From Callaeas wilsoni (Eukaryota > Chordata > Aves > Passeriformes > Callaeidae): 64,000 nt of DNA. A program made the position numbers and the translations under genes. Each line of letters starts with the position of its first letter. The first letter of the stretch is position 1. Shown piece after piece: positions 10,906-24,680 of the stretch. The stretch is from contig VWPU01004148.1 of the NCBI GenBank assembly GCA_013398955.1, positions 496,001-560,000 on the forward strand, written 5' to 3'. Under the pieces are notes generated by a model. It was not told the origin of the DNA. It ran no database searches and saw nothing but the letters and a program-made list of their open reading frames with translations.

Positions 10906-13900
10906 ATTGGCTAATGAACTAGGGAATCTGTAAAGAACCTCACTTTTCTGTTGTACTGCTGTGCTATACTTACGTCATGGATTTCACTGAACCCTAATAG
11001 CTGTGTTGTTAAAGTACTGGGTATGTGTATCTACAAAGCAGATTTTGAAGTATGGTCTATTTCTAATGACAATATGAAAAGCTGTAGAAGAATCTCACAG
11101 AGAACATCTTCCTGACATTTAAATGCCACTTGACAGATACAATATTAATGAGAAGCTCTTTCATACTGTCCTCCAGGTTTTTTGTTAAACGACATTCCCA
11201 GAAATCTTATGTGCTTATCTATTTTCACCTCAGTTTTGGAAAGAATTCTCTACCAACATTGTCTCTCTACTTTATACCGTCCTATGGAATGAAATAAAAT
11301 GATTTTTTAAAAAAATATCTGTATAATGTTTGTCATATGAAAAAATTGCTAACAGTTACCAAAAAGGACAAGTTCCCCTGGAAAAAGGTGATAAATATGA
11401 ACTGCTCAAACAGCAGCGTGTGTCCATGACTTTTTATCTTTTCTCTTGTTTGGTTAATGTTTATAAATTGAGCCCCAAATTTATTTTCAGGTGAGCTTGA
11501 AAAAGCAGAGTTACAGTTCAAGTTTCATTGCTTACTGTTGGGGTTATAAGCTTTAAAGTAAACTTCCTTCCCAATATATTATCTCTTATCATTAGCTACC
11601 AGGACATCTTTTATCCTACTTATTCTGGATCAAAAAGAGAGATAAGAGGGCAATACATCTTTGCAGAAACTAACCGAATCTACTCTTAAGCAAAGTTTAC
11701 CAATATTTAACCTAGTATACACAGCTAGTATGTTTGTATTTTAGCTAAAGGTGACTTAGAAAAATATGTAAATGAAAGAACCCCGAATTTTTTCATCCTG
11801 TGGAACTGCACGCTGTATCTGCATATCCTGCAATATGCTGACTTCAGCTTTGACATTATGCTGAGACAGTGGTTTGCATTTACAGACATTTTTAGGATTT
11901 CCTTCCAGAAATCTCCAGACATATATAGCAATTTCTTATATCACAAATGAAACCTGTGGAGTCAATAACTCTTTCAAAATGTTTCTAACACATCAATTAT
12001 TAATTTCGCTTTCACATTCAGTGGCTTTCTACTGATGGCTTTATAGCTATATGTTGTTGTGGTGGAGAAGATAGGAGGAAGTGAAGAGGTATATAAAGCA
12101 AAGAAAAATCATTAGAAATATTTAAGTTGGAAATGCTTGTCTCTGTCGTACATTTCATTTCAAATATTGACATCTCTTCTTCAGAAAGGCAAATCTTTGA
12201 TAAGAAACTGAATGCAGGCTAACATGTGAAATATTTTAATAAATAGTGGGAAAGTTAAAGTACTGACTGCTAACTTGCAATAAAGGAAAACTGCTTCTAA
12301 TATCCAGATGGGTGAGTCACCACATGAAACTTCTTGTCACTGAGGAGAGTCTCAAACTGTGACTAGGACATTGCACTTTGTAGATGGCATTTCTAAGTAG
12401 TCTTTTGGTATTAAAAACTTTACCCACAAACTCAATGTATTTATTTTCACCTTCCTTTCTCGTCCAGAAAGTGAAATACTGGTCCTTGATCATCTTGCCC
12501 TAACCCACAGGAATAGCTATGTTTCAACAATGGACTGGGATTCTTGTGCAAATTTCTTATCCTAAACCATATCCAGTATTTTTGTTTGGCTTAAATGAAA
12601 AATGACATAAAAATACTATAAAACAAAGGACTGTGGTTTGGTTTTGCACTTTTTTTTCTTTCCCAAGAGTGGGCCTTCATAAAAATTAAGGGCCAAATAC
12701 TATGCATTTACAATCTCTCTAATATTGAAGAGAACCTAATAGGACCATTCATCTAACCATTCATTTTCATTTTTTATGAAACATTTTATTTTCCTATTGG
12801 AAAAATACTTTTAAAATAAAATTTGCAGTTTGAAAATAAAAAAAAATAGAAAAAAAGAAAATATATTCAAATTTGGAAAACATTTAGTGGGTTTTTTTAT
12901 TTCCAAAGAGAAAAACATGCTGAAATTCTTTCCTTTTCAAGGAAAATATGTGGGCTTTCACTGTCAGTATTCAAAATATGGTAACATCTGATTTTATTTG
13001 TCTGTAAAAGAAACAAAATATTAGAAGAGAGCTTGAAAATGAAAGAAAAAGCACTTTACTTAAAGTCTCTTCTGGGAAGCAAATATAATTCATAACCAGA
13101 TATATGCAGGGAATGTAGACACAGGTCAAGTTTAAAGAAGACACAACCATAAAACCAGAATGAAAGACACTTGTTTAATTTATGTTAGAGGCCCAACACA
13201 ACAACTTTGAATGCATGTGGGAGAACAAAAATAATACATACATTATGATGTTTCTCAAAAAAATTCTGGAGAAGTAGAAAGATGTGCAGTGTATTGAAAC
13301 TCAAAGGACGTGCAAGTAACACCCCTCTGAGATGACCCTTAGATAGAAATGTTCTAAACCATCTCTTTACATGATTGTCTTAAAAACCAATATACTTGAA
13401 ATATTAAGTGAAAAGCTAATATTGAAGATCAAGTTTCTCTGCTCTGGCAGCTGTTAATTGAAGAATACATTTTATTTTGCTTTCTTTCTTCTACAGACAT
13501 TTTCTCCTGCCTGGGTGGATGTGCTGGTAAGCATTTGTACTGGTTCCAACCCAGCTGACAGAAAGGCAACACTCTTATCAGTTTGCACACTATAAATGCT
13601 TGTCAAACCTATGAAAAACATCAAAAGCACTAACACAGTCTTGAAAAACGTCCCAAAATACCTCTGTCTTCACTGGAGTCATCTTCTACGTCTTACAAAT
13701 AGGAGGCCAAACCCTGATACACCTGCAGTGCTGGTGAAAACCTGATACAACTGAACTTGTTCCCTCATTGTTTCTATTTAAACATTTTTAACTTGAGGAA
13801 ACTATGGCTTGGACCTTTCTACTCTAAATAAGAATAATTTTCTCATTATTTCTGAGCTTTTAAATAAATACAATATATTACTAATAACTTACTAAATATA

Positions 13901-16338
13901 TTTAATCTGCTTTAATGTACAAAAAATAGATACTTTTATGCTATATTTGATAATATTTACAGATATGAAAAATTAATTAATTTTTATTTTTCTATTCCAA
14001 GTACCCATCTGAAAAAAAAAGCAAAATGTAACCCAAGATATAAAGTAGGAGGTGTCTTTTCCATTTGTTTCTATATAGAAAATTGCAATATTCTTAATTT
14101 CAAAGTATATTTATTGTGTGGATTAGTTAAATCTTTTCAAAAAATAAAATTTGAATGTGCATAACCAAGCAACTTTGAACTCTACTCTGACAGCTTCCCA
14201 ATACAGATTTGAGAAGTTGGTGATATTCTATATGTAGGCAAGAGACTACAGCAAATTTAACCTTCTCTTAAAAAAAAACTTGATCATCAGTAATGATTTG
14301 AGTCCTGTAGTACCATTGGCAATGACGTTTTATAATCCTAATCATAGTTCTTTGAAGATCCATCCTCAAAGCAAAAAGGTGTTGATTATACCCTTTTCTT
14401 TTCCCAGTGTTGATTATATTCTTTTGAAGGTATTAGGCTGCAGATTTCCTCAACACCTACAGCACACCATAGTTCAAGTACAAAATAATGCTTGTCTCTA
14501 CCGTAGCTCAAGCACAAAATAATGCCAGTGTGTTAAAACATAGGATAATATACTGAAGGATTTTACCTTTCAAGGTGACAAAGAATGAACAAGTCTGTAT
14601 GCTTTGCTTGTACAGAGTCAGTTTTGTTTTTGCAAAGAGCAAAAGTATCTCCCCAAAACTATTTTTTTTATTTCCTTCAATCTTAGCTTCACATGAGTGT
14701 TCTTCTTTGTCTCACACACATTTACATCTCTACTTGCCTACCACTTCCCCACCTACATTTGACTGCATATTCGTTGGTGACAATTTTGGTAAATTATAGT
14801 GACAGGCTATTCAACATCATCTGCAAGAGCAGAAGATATAGGGGACATTTTTTTCCCAGTAAAATAATTAACAACATAATGGTTTTATCTTTAAAACCCC
14901 CAATTTCCAGAGTATTGGAAAGAGTTAGGGAAGATTAAATATCAGTTTTAATTAATGTCCATTTTATGAAAGTGCTCAGACTTAAAAATATGCAGAACTC
15001 CAGTGGCCTCTGTGAGAGAATACATGAAGGCTTGCTTCTTGTCCTGAAGATCTTAGTCTCAAAAAAACTCTTAATATTTAAAGACAATTAATGTGAGAAA
15101 GAATCATTAAGTTGTATGCCAAAAGGCTCCCTAAGAATCACTTAATATTTAAATCCACCTAAACACCTAGAATAGATGGATTGGTTAAAGTCTGCCACAT
15201 TCAGACACTCTATTCCTGTCCCTTTTGCTTCAACCAACCTAATTTATACATGACAGCCCACCTATCCCCACACCACCCCCGTCAGCAGCTTGCTAGTTTT
15301 TAGGAATTAATATTTCATTAAGATAAAGGTTAGCACCATAGGGTGTTAATGGCACTGTATTTCTGTTCACAACACTAAGTGTAATTTGAATCATCAATAG
15401 AAGAAACAGAAGGAACAGAAGGAATGACCTTTCTTGAAATGTGCTGCAGGAGGAGAAATGTCAATAAAAAGCAAACAGTGTTTTGCATATCCCCTTACAA
15501 ACAGCCAATTCCTGTTTATGCAGTTAAGAGAGTAGGCTTTTTCTGAGCCATCAGCTTGGCACAAGGGATCGCTTGACAATGTGGGAGTGAAATAAGAGCT
15601 CACACATCCCATGCAATGTCCTGCTGCTTGGCTTCAGCAGTCAAATATACATGAAGCTCTTTGCTTCAAAATGGCAACAAGTTTAGGACCAGCAGATTAG
15701 AGAAATCAATGACTTTATCTTGTGTATCCTGTTCTCTTTAAAATTCCAAGAACGTCAAGCAAACAAATACATGACCATAATACAAATGCTGTAAAAGGAC
15801 CATAGTACCAAAAACATTCAAGACTTGAAGAAACAAACACTATTAAATGTGGATATTTATATAACTATATTGCTTCTGGATAAGGCATCTGGTTCTCCTA
15901 AAACTGCTATAAAGCTTGGGGAAAGCCCTTTGGAATTATTCTCGAACTCCCTAAAATTTCTGTAGTTTCCTGTAGTAAACTTAATCCCAATGACTTCATG
16001 TGAGAGAAACAAAAAACAACAAAACAGTCAACAAAAAAACACCAAAAAACCCAACTGTCTAGAAAACCAAAAAAGACACCACCAAATAAACCTGAATCTT
16101 CAAGCATAAATGTGATAGGAAAAGTTTTCTAAGTCGGTAATTAAAGAACGTATGCATTCCTCAACAAAGAATGCTTTTTGAGAGCAGTTGCTTCTGAAAG
16201 CAGTTTACAAAGTTGCACTACAGATCAATCTCTCTCCCATGCAGTTCATACCTCTGCAGGAAAGAACTCCCAACTAGATCTGATCTAAGCATTTTAAATC
16301 TGTGTTCTTTATCTTCTTAATTTTTTCTTTACCCTCTT
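10906..16338. other. Non-coding AT-rich stretch
   Basis: No gene is supported. The stretch holds a small imperfect tandem duplication at 14467-14525 and an A/C-rich low-complexity run at about 16010-16061. Open frames such as 14280-14522 on plus and 15394-15612 on minus are short and featureless, and the minus-strand frames at 15907-16107 and 16329-16520 mostly translate the A-rich tracts. Confidence 0.6.
14467..14525. repeat. Imperfect tandem duplication, 34-bp period
   Basis: A 25-base segment at 14467-14491 (CCATAGTTCAAGTAC...) recurs at 14501-14525 (CCGTAGCTCAAGCAC...) with three differences, all transitions. Both copies end ACAAAATAATGC. This looks like a local duplication that has aged by transition mutation. 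Confidence 0.75.
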
Positions 16339-16411
16339 AAAAAAAAAAAAAAAAAAAAAATTAAAAAAAAAATAAAAAAAAAAAATATTAAAAAAAAAAA
16401 AAAAAAAAAAA
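16339..16411. repeat. Long A-rich tract with T interruptions
   Basis: About 73 bases are almost pure A, broken only by TT, T and TATT. No recognisable element precedes it on either side. CR1 elements do not end in poly(A), so this is more likely expanded low-complexity DNA than a retroposon tail. Confidence 0.85.
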
Positions 16412-19400
16412 CCAAAACAAAACAGAAAAACACCATATCTGGAAAGAAGAAGTGTAGTAAATGAAGCGACTCAATATGTTGGAGAGATAAAAACATGACA
16501 TTTGACAAAATGTGTGTCAAAAAGCCTCAGGATTTACCTCTGCACTTTGCTTCAGCCATGTTAATCCATGACAAGCTCAGGATAGACTGGCGCCAGCTGC
16601 TGAATTCTTACTGGAACTGGTGGTGATGAATCATCAGTTTAAGCATTTAACATAGCATGAGTTTACGTATCATGACAATAAAAGTCTCTGTAACATCTGT
16701 GGGACAGCAACTAGAGAACTTGGAAAAATAAATCACTTCTATTTCTACAAACATAAACAGTTTAACTCTCATTCTGGATGTCTTGCTCCCCTTCCACTCT
16801 TGCTGTGCTCAAGGAGCACATTTCACATGAATCAAACCATGCAAAAAACCCACATTGTTTGTATGGCTGTATAGTAAACAAAGGACAGATTTCTGGAGGA
16901 ACTGAGGATAAACATGCATTGTAATTTTTACTTTCCCTCCAGAAAAGTGATTATTAGTAGTGCTTACAGGAGAAAAGAATTACCTGGCTGGAATCCATTT
17001 AAAAAGAACAATCCTGAATTACCCTCTAGGGAACAACTTGATCAATTTTTTTCATACTTTCAGGATAGTTTTAATTCACTTTAAAAGTTCATCTGAAAAG
17101 AAAAATTAAACAAAAATAATACCCTGAGGTAAAAAAATGAAAAGGCTGTGGGGGGGGAGATGGAAGAAAGAAGACATAAAAGCAGGCTACTAATGGAACT
17201 CTTATTGAAGCCTTAATTAAAAGGATTTTAAAGGAGGCACTTGATCACTCTGTAATCACTGCCTTGAATTAAATGTCTCAAGTGCAATAACTAAAATATA
17301 ATGGGATCATTCAAAGCAGTAGAACGGAACAACCTACCATTTTTTGGTTTATTCTTGGTTCCTCCAGATTCCTTTTTATGAGCATTATTAAAAATGCATG
17401 TTTATATTGTTTGGAGCTAACCTCTTCCCAAGAGTTCAGTCATGAGAACAACAGAAGTGGCAATTGCTAAGGTATTTCTTGGATTAAGAATCTCCTGTGA
17501 GTTCAACATTTGTATAGGCAGAGTAACAAGATCTCTGAAGCTTTGAATAGTTAGCCTTACTGCAAGGAAAATGAGACCACTTTCCTTCACATCAGGGCAA
17601 CCTTGAAGAAAGTTTGTTGACGTTTTTACTAATTAAAAAGAAGGAGAAATAAGGGAGATGGAAGGGGAAAAAAAAGGACATTTTATAGGGCAACATTGTA
17701 AAGGCAAAATAAGGAAAAAAAGTTGTTAAGCAGTATACAGATGAAATGAAACAGCAAAATAAGATATAAAAATAAAAACAGATAAAAAATTAAAATTTTC
17801 TTAATTTATGTTTTTATTGCCAATCAACTTAAGATACACCTGTATTCAGGGGACAGAATCACTAAATGTGTAAGCAAGTTTCCAATTCCTTCTTCTGGGT
17901 TCATATTTGTGCAGCAAATTTAGTACTAGAGTTAGGGGCTTTTTCTGTTTTTGACAAGCACTGTAACAATACCTGGGTGGATTATTAAGGAAAGACAAAC
18001 AATGTAGAAAGATATTTCATTAGCAGGATACCTTGCTGTAAATTAAAAGCCTGCAGACAAGCACATATGGCACATCAGGTATGGGACACAGAGACTTATC
18101 AAATGCCCAAAGCATGTTTCTGACAAAAACTGAGGCAAAGTCCAGAAAATTAAAGCAGGAAGGTTCAATATATTCAAAATATCATTCAGTTTCTGAAGGT
18201 CTTATTATCTGTATAGTGTTAAAAATAAAAAAGAAAATATTTATGTACTAGCAAACAAAACAACAACAAAAGAGAAGAAAAATAAAGAAACAAAAAGAAA
18301 ATTATGAGGAAAAGCAGCTCTTGCTTCCAGTGCAGTAGTGGGACTCTGGTTTTGCTGTACTGTAGATTTTATTTAAACCAAATTTGTTAAATCCTACTGC
18401 TTTCAGAAAGGGAAAACTGTTTCCAACTGAGCATCTTTCAGCAGGCTGATTCTTTACTTTGTACAAGCATAAAAACCAAACAAAAGGAAAGTGCTAACTT
18501 TAGAGTCATAAATGTCAGCATGAATAACAAAACACAATAAACTTCAAAAAATTAACAGCAAGAAATGCAAATTCTCAAGGCACTTACCAGCTTTCTTCTA
18601 GTCAAGGTTAGGTATTATATTCCCTAAGTATTTAAGGAACGTTAAAGGACTTAATGGATTTGTAGGCCTTTTGATTATACAGGTCCTGTTGAAACTTAAG
18701 TCTCTATGTTGTGTCCTCATCGTAGGTTCCCGGGATCACAGTGCCCAAGAAATTGCTGCCTGTAATAGCAGAAACATGGAAGAAAGCCACAGCTATCTCT
18801 AAGTGCCTGCACAGTCCATTTCCCAGGTGAGAAGAAGGTCACCTAGTTCTTTCTGGAAAGATTTTTCTCCAATGTTAACAAGGTTACCCAAGAAATAATC
18901 TCCTAGAGCCCACAACAGAGATGAAAATCCTGCAGAGGATGGAGCCTGCTCTGCACCTCCTTGGTAAATATCTGAAGGGCCGTTCACTGAATTTATGCCA
19001 CACTGAACTCAAACACAACGTGACAAACAGACAAAGAAATTCATACTGTAATTACACTAGTTAAGCAATCTTTATAATTGCTTATAGCTCTATAATTGTT
19101 TATTTATTCTTCTGCCAGCTTAGAAATATTAACAGTTTAAATAAAGAGAAGTGTAAGTAAAAGATGAATCAATTACTGACAAAACTTGCTAAAAATGACA
19201 CAGAAGTATGCCTAGTCAATCATGCTAACAACTATGCATTAACATCTTTATAGGTTTGGGTACCAATTGGTATATTTCACGTTATTTAAATTGTTAAGCC
19301 TTATGTGGCATCAGTGGACCTGAAGAGTATCTCTGAATAAGGGGGAGTCCATGGGCCTGAATAGTAAGTTATGAGGCTATGCCTTATTTAGCACATTTTT

Positions 19401-22400
19401 AATGTCACATGCCGTTTGTACTGAATTTAAAAAATTACAATTGAAAAACACCAAAAATTTTAATTTCATGGGCTGAATTCTTTGCTGTGATGGCTCCACT
19501 TGAGCTTATAAAAAACTAAAGGTCCTAAGTGAAATATAGGCAGTAATGTAATAGAATGTTCTATTCATTAGCCTGGATTTAATATTAGGGTAGAAATCCA
19601 TCAACTGAACTGTGAGGGCAAGATGTTTCATATCTCTAAAGTATATAAGAGTCAAGTGCAACCCCTGGCAAGGATACTGCAATAAGAAATGTTCAGGGGT
19701 TATTCAGAATAAGAACAGGGCAATATGCCACCTTTTCTAACCCACCCTCTAAAACACATGGGGACAAGATTTCAAATTGGATTTTTATTTATGTTTATTT
19801 TCATATTAACAGGTATGGGTGGAAATAAGAGATCTCTTTGCATTCTGCCATTGGAGGAAAAATAAAGTCATTTTCTTTCATAAATGTTAACCATTGTCAA
19901 AGTTTTTCTGACGTCCCAAAAGAATTATATGCATTTGCCTTTGCTTTCAGCTGGCACTCAGCACCTTGAAGAATTGTGTCCTCTACTGAAACAATTGGCA
20001 GATTTAATTTTTTCCTTTGCACCTCATACATGGAAGAGATAAAGGCACAATGTGATATGTGGGTTTCATTTTTGAGAAGTTTTCTTTGTGGAATTCTTGA
20101 AAGAAAAAGCTCTAGTTCTCTTCTAACACTTTATTATTCCTTAATGATAGTGGCACAGATGCTGTTTTTGGAAAATACATTTTCTCAAAGGCAAGAAATG
20201 AGTAGATTGGCAGGGATGACTCGTTCTTGTGTTGGCTGGGTCCAAGAAGCAAAGCATTTAATGTGGATTCTAGTTATGTTTTTTGGAACACCTGCTTCTG
20301 AAAAATAACACAAAGGTTGATGAAAGCATGTCAGCTTACTTGTGAGTGCCATAAAAAATTTCTTTAAGGCAAAATACAACATATCAATTCTCAGAGGGCT
20401 TTTTGCACAAACAAAACACAAAATCTCAGCTTCAGAAAATTATTTTCTAAGATAAAAAATAAGAAAAAATGACACACACTCTTCAAATTTCAATAACATA
20501 ATAAAGTTAGAAAGACTCATTATACATCTTTTAATATAGATGATTTTTTTCTCAGATATAAAGTGATATGTATCATATACAATAGCACGATTGTTTCTTT
20601 CAAGAAAAATGTTGTCACTCAAAACAGTGTGCCAAATTTCTTAGCATTTACCACAAATTAAATGAATAAAAAGTGCTCTAATTTCTCCTAAATTCAAGTG
20701 TTAACTAGTTAAGCAAGTAGTGCAATGAAATGGAAATTTATCAAAATCCTTTTGGGAAAAGATTATTTTATAATGATCTCAAAAAAAACATTTCCCTCAC
20801 ATTTCCTTTCCTTTCTGTGGCCTCAGATGGATGTGTAAAGAAAAGGAGATGTGATGCAGTCTGACCCCTGAATGAGATTTGGAGAGCACAGGATAGAAGA
20901 AGTTGCAACCTATGCAAATATGCATAGGTATGAGTCAAGATTTTCTTCTTATTGCAGCATGTAATGCCAAAGCAAAATATGAGACCAACTAGATAGCTGG
21001 GAAATTCTACCATCCTTGCTGGGAGGTAACAAAGGTGGATACCCAAATAGGAAATACGGAGATGCTCCTGCACTATAAATCAGGAAGTGATAGAGGAGAT
21101 CCAAACTGTTAAATTGGGATGGAATGAAGAGCATTCGTCCACAACCAAAATGTAAATATACCAAACTCCTAGTGTTTGATTCCATAATCCAATGCTAAAA
21201 AATTCTAGTTTCACATTTTTTTTCTCTCTCCTAACATGGAAGAAATTGCTATTTTTAACTTTCAAATAATCCTTATAACGACCAAATCAATATTTTATTA
21301 AATTTTATGGATTCTCTCTGAGAAACTACGCAGCAAGCAAAACACTTTCTGTGTCCAAAAATATTACTTCTTTGTGAAAAAATGACAAAGAAAAATGTTA
21401 TATTCCATTTTAACCTTAAAATTATTCCAGGTTGCTATTGGACTTTAAAGTCTCTTTGTTCCTCTCCTCTTTTAGAGACTCTTTGCAAATCTTGTAGAAA
21501 ACTAAACATAAACTCACCAGCAAAACTCAAATGCTGTTTCATGTATTAGAGATGACTGAAACTGATTGAATTTTTTTAAAAAAATTCTTGACTTAAAGTT
21601 CTAAAGTAAACTTTAAAAGAATGCTGTATCCCTCCAGCTCAGTACAGTTTGAATCTCCGTCATCATTTTCCTTTGATAGTCTTTGTAAGTTGCAGGCACA
21701 GCCTCAAGCAAAGACAACCAAAAAAAAAGGAATGTAAGGATGTATTTTTCATGCCAATAAGCAAGGGAGAAATTTAAACTCAAGTATCTGCCATACAAGA
21801 AATATAAAAATAATTACAAATATAAAAATTAAAATATAAGATTATAATAAATTATATATTACCATTGTTTCATAAGTTAAATAATATCATTTTTTATATT
21901 CTGTACTTCATAGTGAAATAAATAATATTTAATTTTCTTACAAGTCTAACGCAAATTTTTATCAATGTTCTATCATGATCCCACTTTGTAAAGCACTTCA
22001 GGGTTTTTTTCCACCTCACAGAACACTGCAGAGGTTTTCTACTCAAACTCTGACCCAGTCCAGTCTTGTTTAATTCATAAGTTATCAACAGTGAGTTAGT
22101 TGCCTATCTAAGAGAAGGATGAGCAAATATTTGAAAATGAACAACAATCCTGTGTTAAGATATTCTTATGATTGAACCCCTTGAAGTGATAATAATACAG
22201 AAATGCTAAAGATTTGAAGTACTAAGGGCAAATTTTACTCAAATATGTTATATTTACATAGCAATATATTTTCTACTTAAAATCATAACAGGAAGGAAAA
22301 GCTTTATGGCCTTTTCTTCTCTTGTGGGCAAGAACATCTCCTAAAATGATAAAGACTGATATTTCAGATGGTGCACACAAATCACAGCACATAACATTTT

Positions 22401-22610
22401 AAAAGCCTAATTCACTGATGTTTTGTAAGACTTATGCAGCCAACTAAAAGAAATACTGATGGTACTGACAGCTCTTCAGAAATTCTCAAAGACATCTGTT
22501 CACCGATGGGATATGTAGTCTTACAAAAGAGAATCAGGAGGGATGCCAACTGGAAAATACTCCTTCGAGCCTTAGAAATGTTTAGGGTTTGGCTTGAACT
22601 TCAAGTCAGT
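16412..22610. other. Non-coding AT-rich stretch
   Basis: No gene is supported. Small items are a G-run at 17150-17157, an A-rich stretch at about 18252-18310, and a slightly GC-richer segment at about 18725-18990 that contains a 62-codon minus-strand frame without a recognisable domain. The segment 17190-17300 resembles a conserved non-coding element in composition (AATTAAA and GAATTAAAT words), but this cannot be tested here. Confidence 0.55.
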
Positions 22611-22735
22611 TTCCTTCCTTCCTTCCTTCCTTCCTTCCTTCCTTCCTTCCTTCCTTCCTTCCTTCCTTCCTTCCTTCCTTCCTTCCTTCCTTCCTTCCTT
22701 CCTTCCTTCCTTCCTTCCTTCCTTCCTTCCTTCTT
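22611..22735. repeat. (TTCC)n tetranucleotide microsatellite
   Basis: About 31 uninterrupted TTCC units run from 22611 to about 22733, with one TTTC unit at the right end. The purity indicates a recently expanded and probably length-variable array. Its plus-strand frame translates as a repeated FLPS unit, so the apparent 156-codon frame at 22434-22904 is an artefact of the repeat. The other strand is GGAA, the core of ETS-factor sites. Confidence 0.97.
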
Positions 22736-24002
22736 TCAGATTTTCTCTTGCCTTCCTCCATTTTTAATACCAATTTCATTGTGCTCTAACTTGTTGTGTT
22801 CCATTATAAATTATAATAACCACTCAGCTTTGAATTTCTGGCACTGGAGAACTCACAGCTGCAAACCTCTGGAAAATACTCAGACATGGAAAACTGGAGC
22901 TTGATAAAGCTGATTTTAGGTTTAACAAAGAGTTCAAAGAAATGGTCTCTAATGTGTAATGGGTACCATATATAGTAAATTTGGATGTAATGGGAAGCTG
23001 CAGACCAAAGAAGAAAGCAAAAATAATGTATAAATGTATGTTTAAAAACATATAAAAATTATATAAAGTAGATTCCCAGAGTGAGGAATAAGAAACCGTC
23101 AACATAAATATCATATTCCTGCTGGCAAAGGACTTGCATGCTGGCAATTAGCTGCTAGCATTGGCATTCATCACCAGCACCAGAGTGAAGCCACCCAGAG
23201 GAGCAAAGAAAGGGTGAATATAACTGCAAAAAATAGGGTAGGTTCATCTAACTTAATTATATAATATATAACTGTAGTTTTTAAACCACATGATTATTCT
23301 TTCTTTTCCTATGAGAAACAGATTTGGACTAATAATATTTAGACTCTTAAGATATCAGCTGTATTAGCAATAAATACTTGTGTTTATTTGTACATAAGGT
23401 GTTCTTTCTCTGACTATAAACAAGATATGAATGTCACACACAAAATTTGTTGTATAAAATTTAGGAGTAACTACCTGCAACACTTTTTATAGTCAGCATG
23501 ACAGAAAACAGATAAAAAGGAAGAAAATAGCACTGAAGAATGTAATTTAAAGGATTAATTCCTGCTTTTGAATGGGTTAAATTATGTTTGCCATCTGAAG
23601 TAAAACGAGGAAATAGTGACTAGACTGAATTGTGATTAGCAGCCTATGATATCTCCAGTTTCATTTTGTTGGTTTTGCAGAATGTTTGGATAATATGGAC
23701 CTGAACAACAGAAATATTTAGGAATGGATGTATTGTCAGTAATTAATATAATAGCATTTACCCAACAAAAGAGAAATATATTCCTCTGTCCTCTCTGTGT
23801 AGAGATAAGATTACATCATATCCACACTTTGTCTCACATTTCTGTCAGCTCTAACATTCACCCATCTCTGAGAATGCAGGTCTGTGAACAGAGATCCCCT
23901 CCCTTGTGCAGAGTTGTACAGAAACCATAGAAGGACTCAGCCTTGCAATACTTTTAAGAAATCAAATCTGCCCTTGAGGAAAACCTGAGGTATTCTGGGA
24001 GG
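22736..24002. other. Non-coding unique sequence between microsatellite and LTR
   Basis: This is AT-rich sequence with no supported gene. Short frames on both strands (22824-23147 minus and 23724-23930 plus) lack domains and splice context. Confidence 0.6.
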
Positions 24003-24007
24003 GTATG
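24003..24007. repeat. Left target-site duplication GTATG
   Basis: The five bases GTATG directly before the LTR are repeated exactly after it at 24611-24615. A duplication of this length is the expected footprint of retroviral-type integration at this locus. Confidence 0.85.
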
Positions 24008-24610
24008 TGTCCTGATTTTACCTTACATTAGGTTAATTTTCTTCCCAGTAGCCGCTAAAGTGCTGTGTTATTTATTTAGTATATATAGAGAGAGAGAATC
24101 ATGCTGATGACACACTGATGTTTTGGTGGTTGCTCAGTGGTGCTTACTCTAATTAAAGGTTTTTTTCACAGTCTTGTGCTCTGCCAGTGAGCAGGTACAC
24201 AGGAACCTGAAGGAAAGCACAGCCACGACAGCTGGCCTGCACTGGCCAAGGGGGTACTCTACACCACAGAATGTCATGCTCAGTCTATAAACTGGGGAGA
24301 GTTGGCTGGGAGCTGCTATTACTGTTCAGGGATGGACTGGGTGTTGGTCAGTGGGTGGTGAGCAATTGTGTTGTGCATCCCTTGTTTTTCTTGGGTTTTA
24401 CTCCTCTCTCTTTCTCTCCTTTTCATTACAATGATTATTAGTAGTGGTAATGTATTTTATTTTGTTTTAATTATTACACCAGTTTTGTCTCAACCTACGA
24501 TGTTTTACATTTCCTTTACTGTTCTTTGCCTTCCACTGGGGGAATGAGGGAGATCTGATAAGTGGGCAGCTTTGGGATCCTTATTTGCCAGCTGGGGTTA
24601 AACCATAATA
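24008..24610 (+). mobile_element. Solo LTR of bird ERVL type
   Basis: The 603-bp element starts TGTCCTGATTTTACC and ends GGGGTTAAACCATAATA. It follows the bird ERVL LTR pattern I know: an early GGTTAATTTTCTTC segment, a middle ACAGCTGGCCTGCACTGGCC segment, a TATA box (TATAAA, 24286-24291), GTCTCAACCTACGA, and a Gln- or Leu-type ending GGCTGGGGTTAAACCA. The final CA has become TA and the poly(A) region near 24469-24480 has drifted, so the copy is decayed. There is no internal region or second LTR nearby, and the exact GTATG duplication on both sides shows a single insertion reduced to one LTR by recombination. It carries no coding capacity. Orientation is plus, from the TATA box and segment order. 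Confidence 0.9.
24286..24291 (+). promoter_or_regulatory. TATA box of the solo LTR
   Basis: TATAAA lies about 278 bases into the LTR, preceded by GTCATGCTCAG and followed by CTGGGG, the usual promoter context in bird ERVL LTRs. Whether it is still active cannot be told from sequence. Confidence 0.6.
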
Positions 24611-24615
24611 GTATG
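24611..24615. repeat. Right target-site duplication GTATG
   Basis: Exact copy of the five bases at 24003-24007, immediately after the LTR. Confidence 0.85.
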
Positions 24616-24631
24616 CAGTAGCAGATTTTGC

Positions 24632-24647
24632 TTTTTTTGGTTTTGGT

Positions 24648-24680
<33 letters not shown>

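Noticed and set aside
16339..16411. A-rich tract as the tail of a retroposon
   Set aside because: No element body adjoins it, and it is interrupted by T, so a simple repeat is the better reading.
22434..22904. 156-codon plus frame with FLPS repeats
   Set aside because: The repeat is a direct translation of the (TTCC)n microsatellite, and nothing on either side is coding-like.
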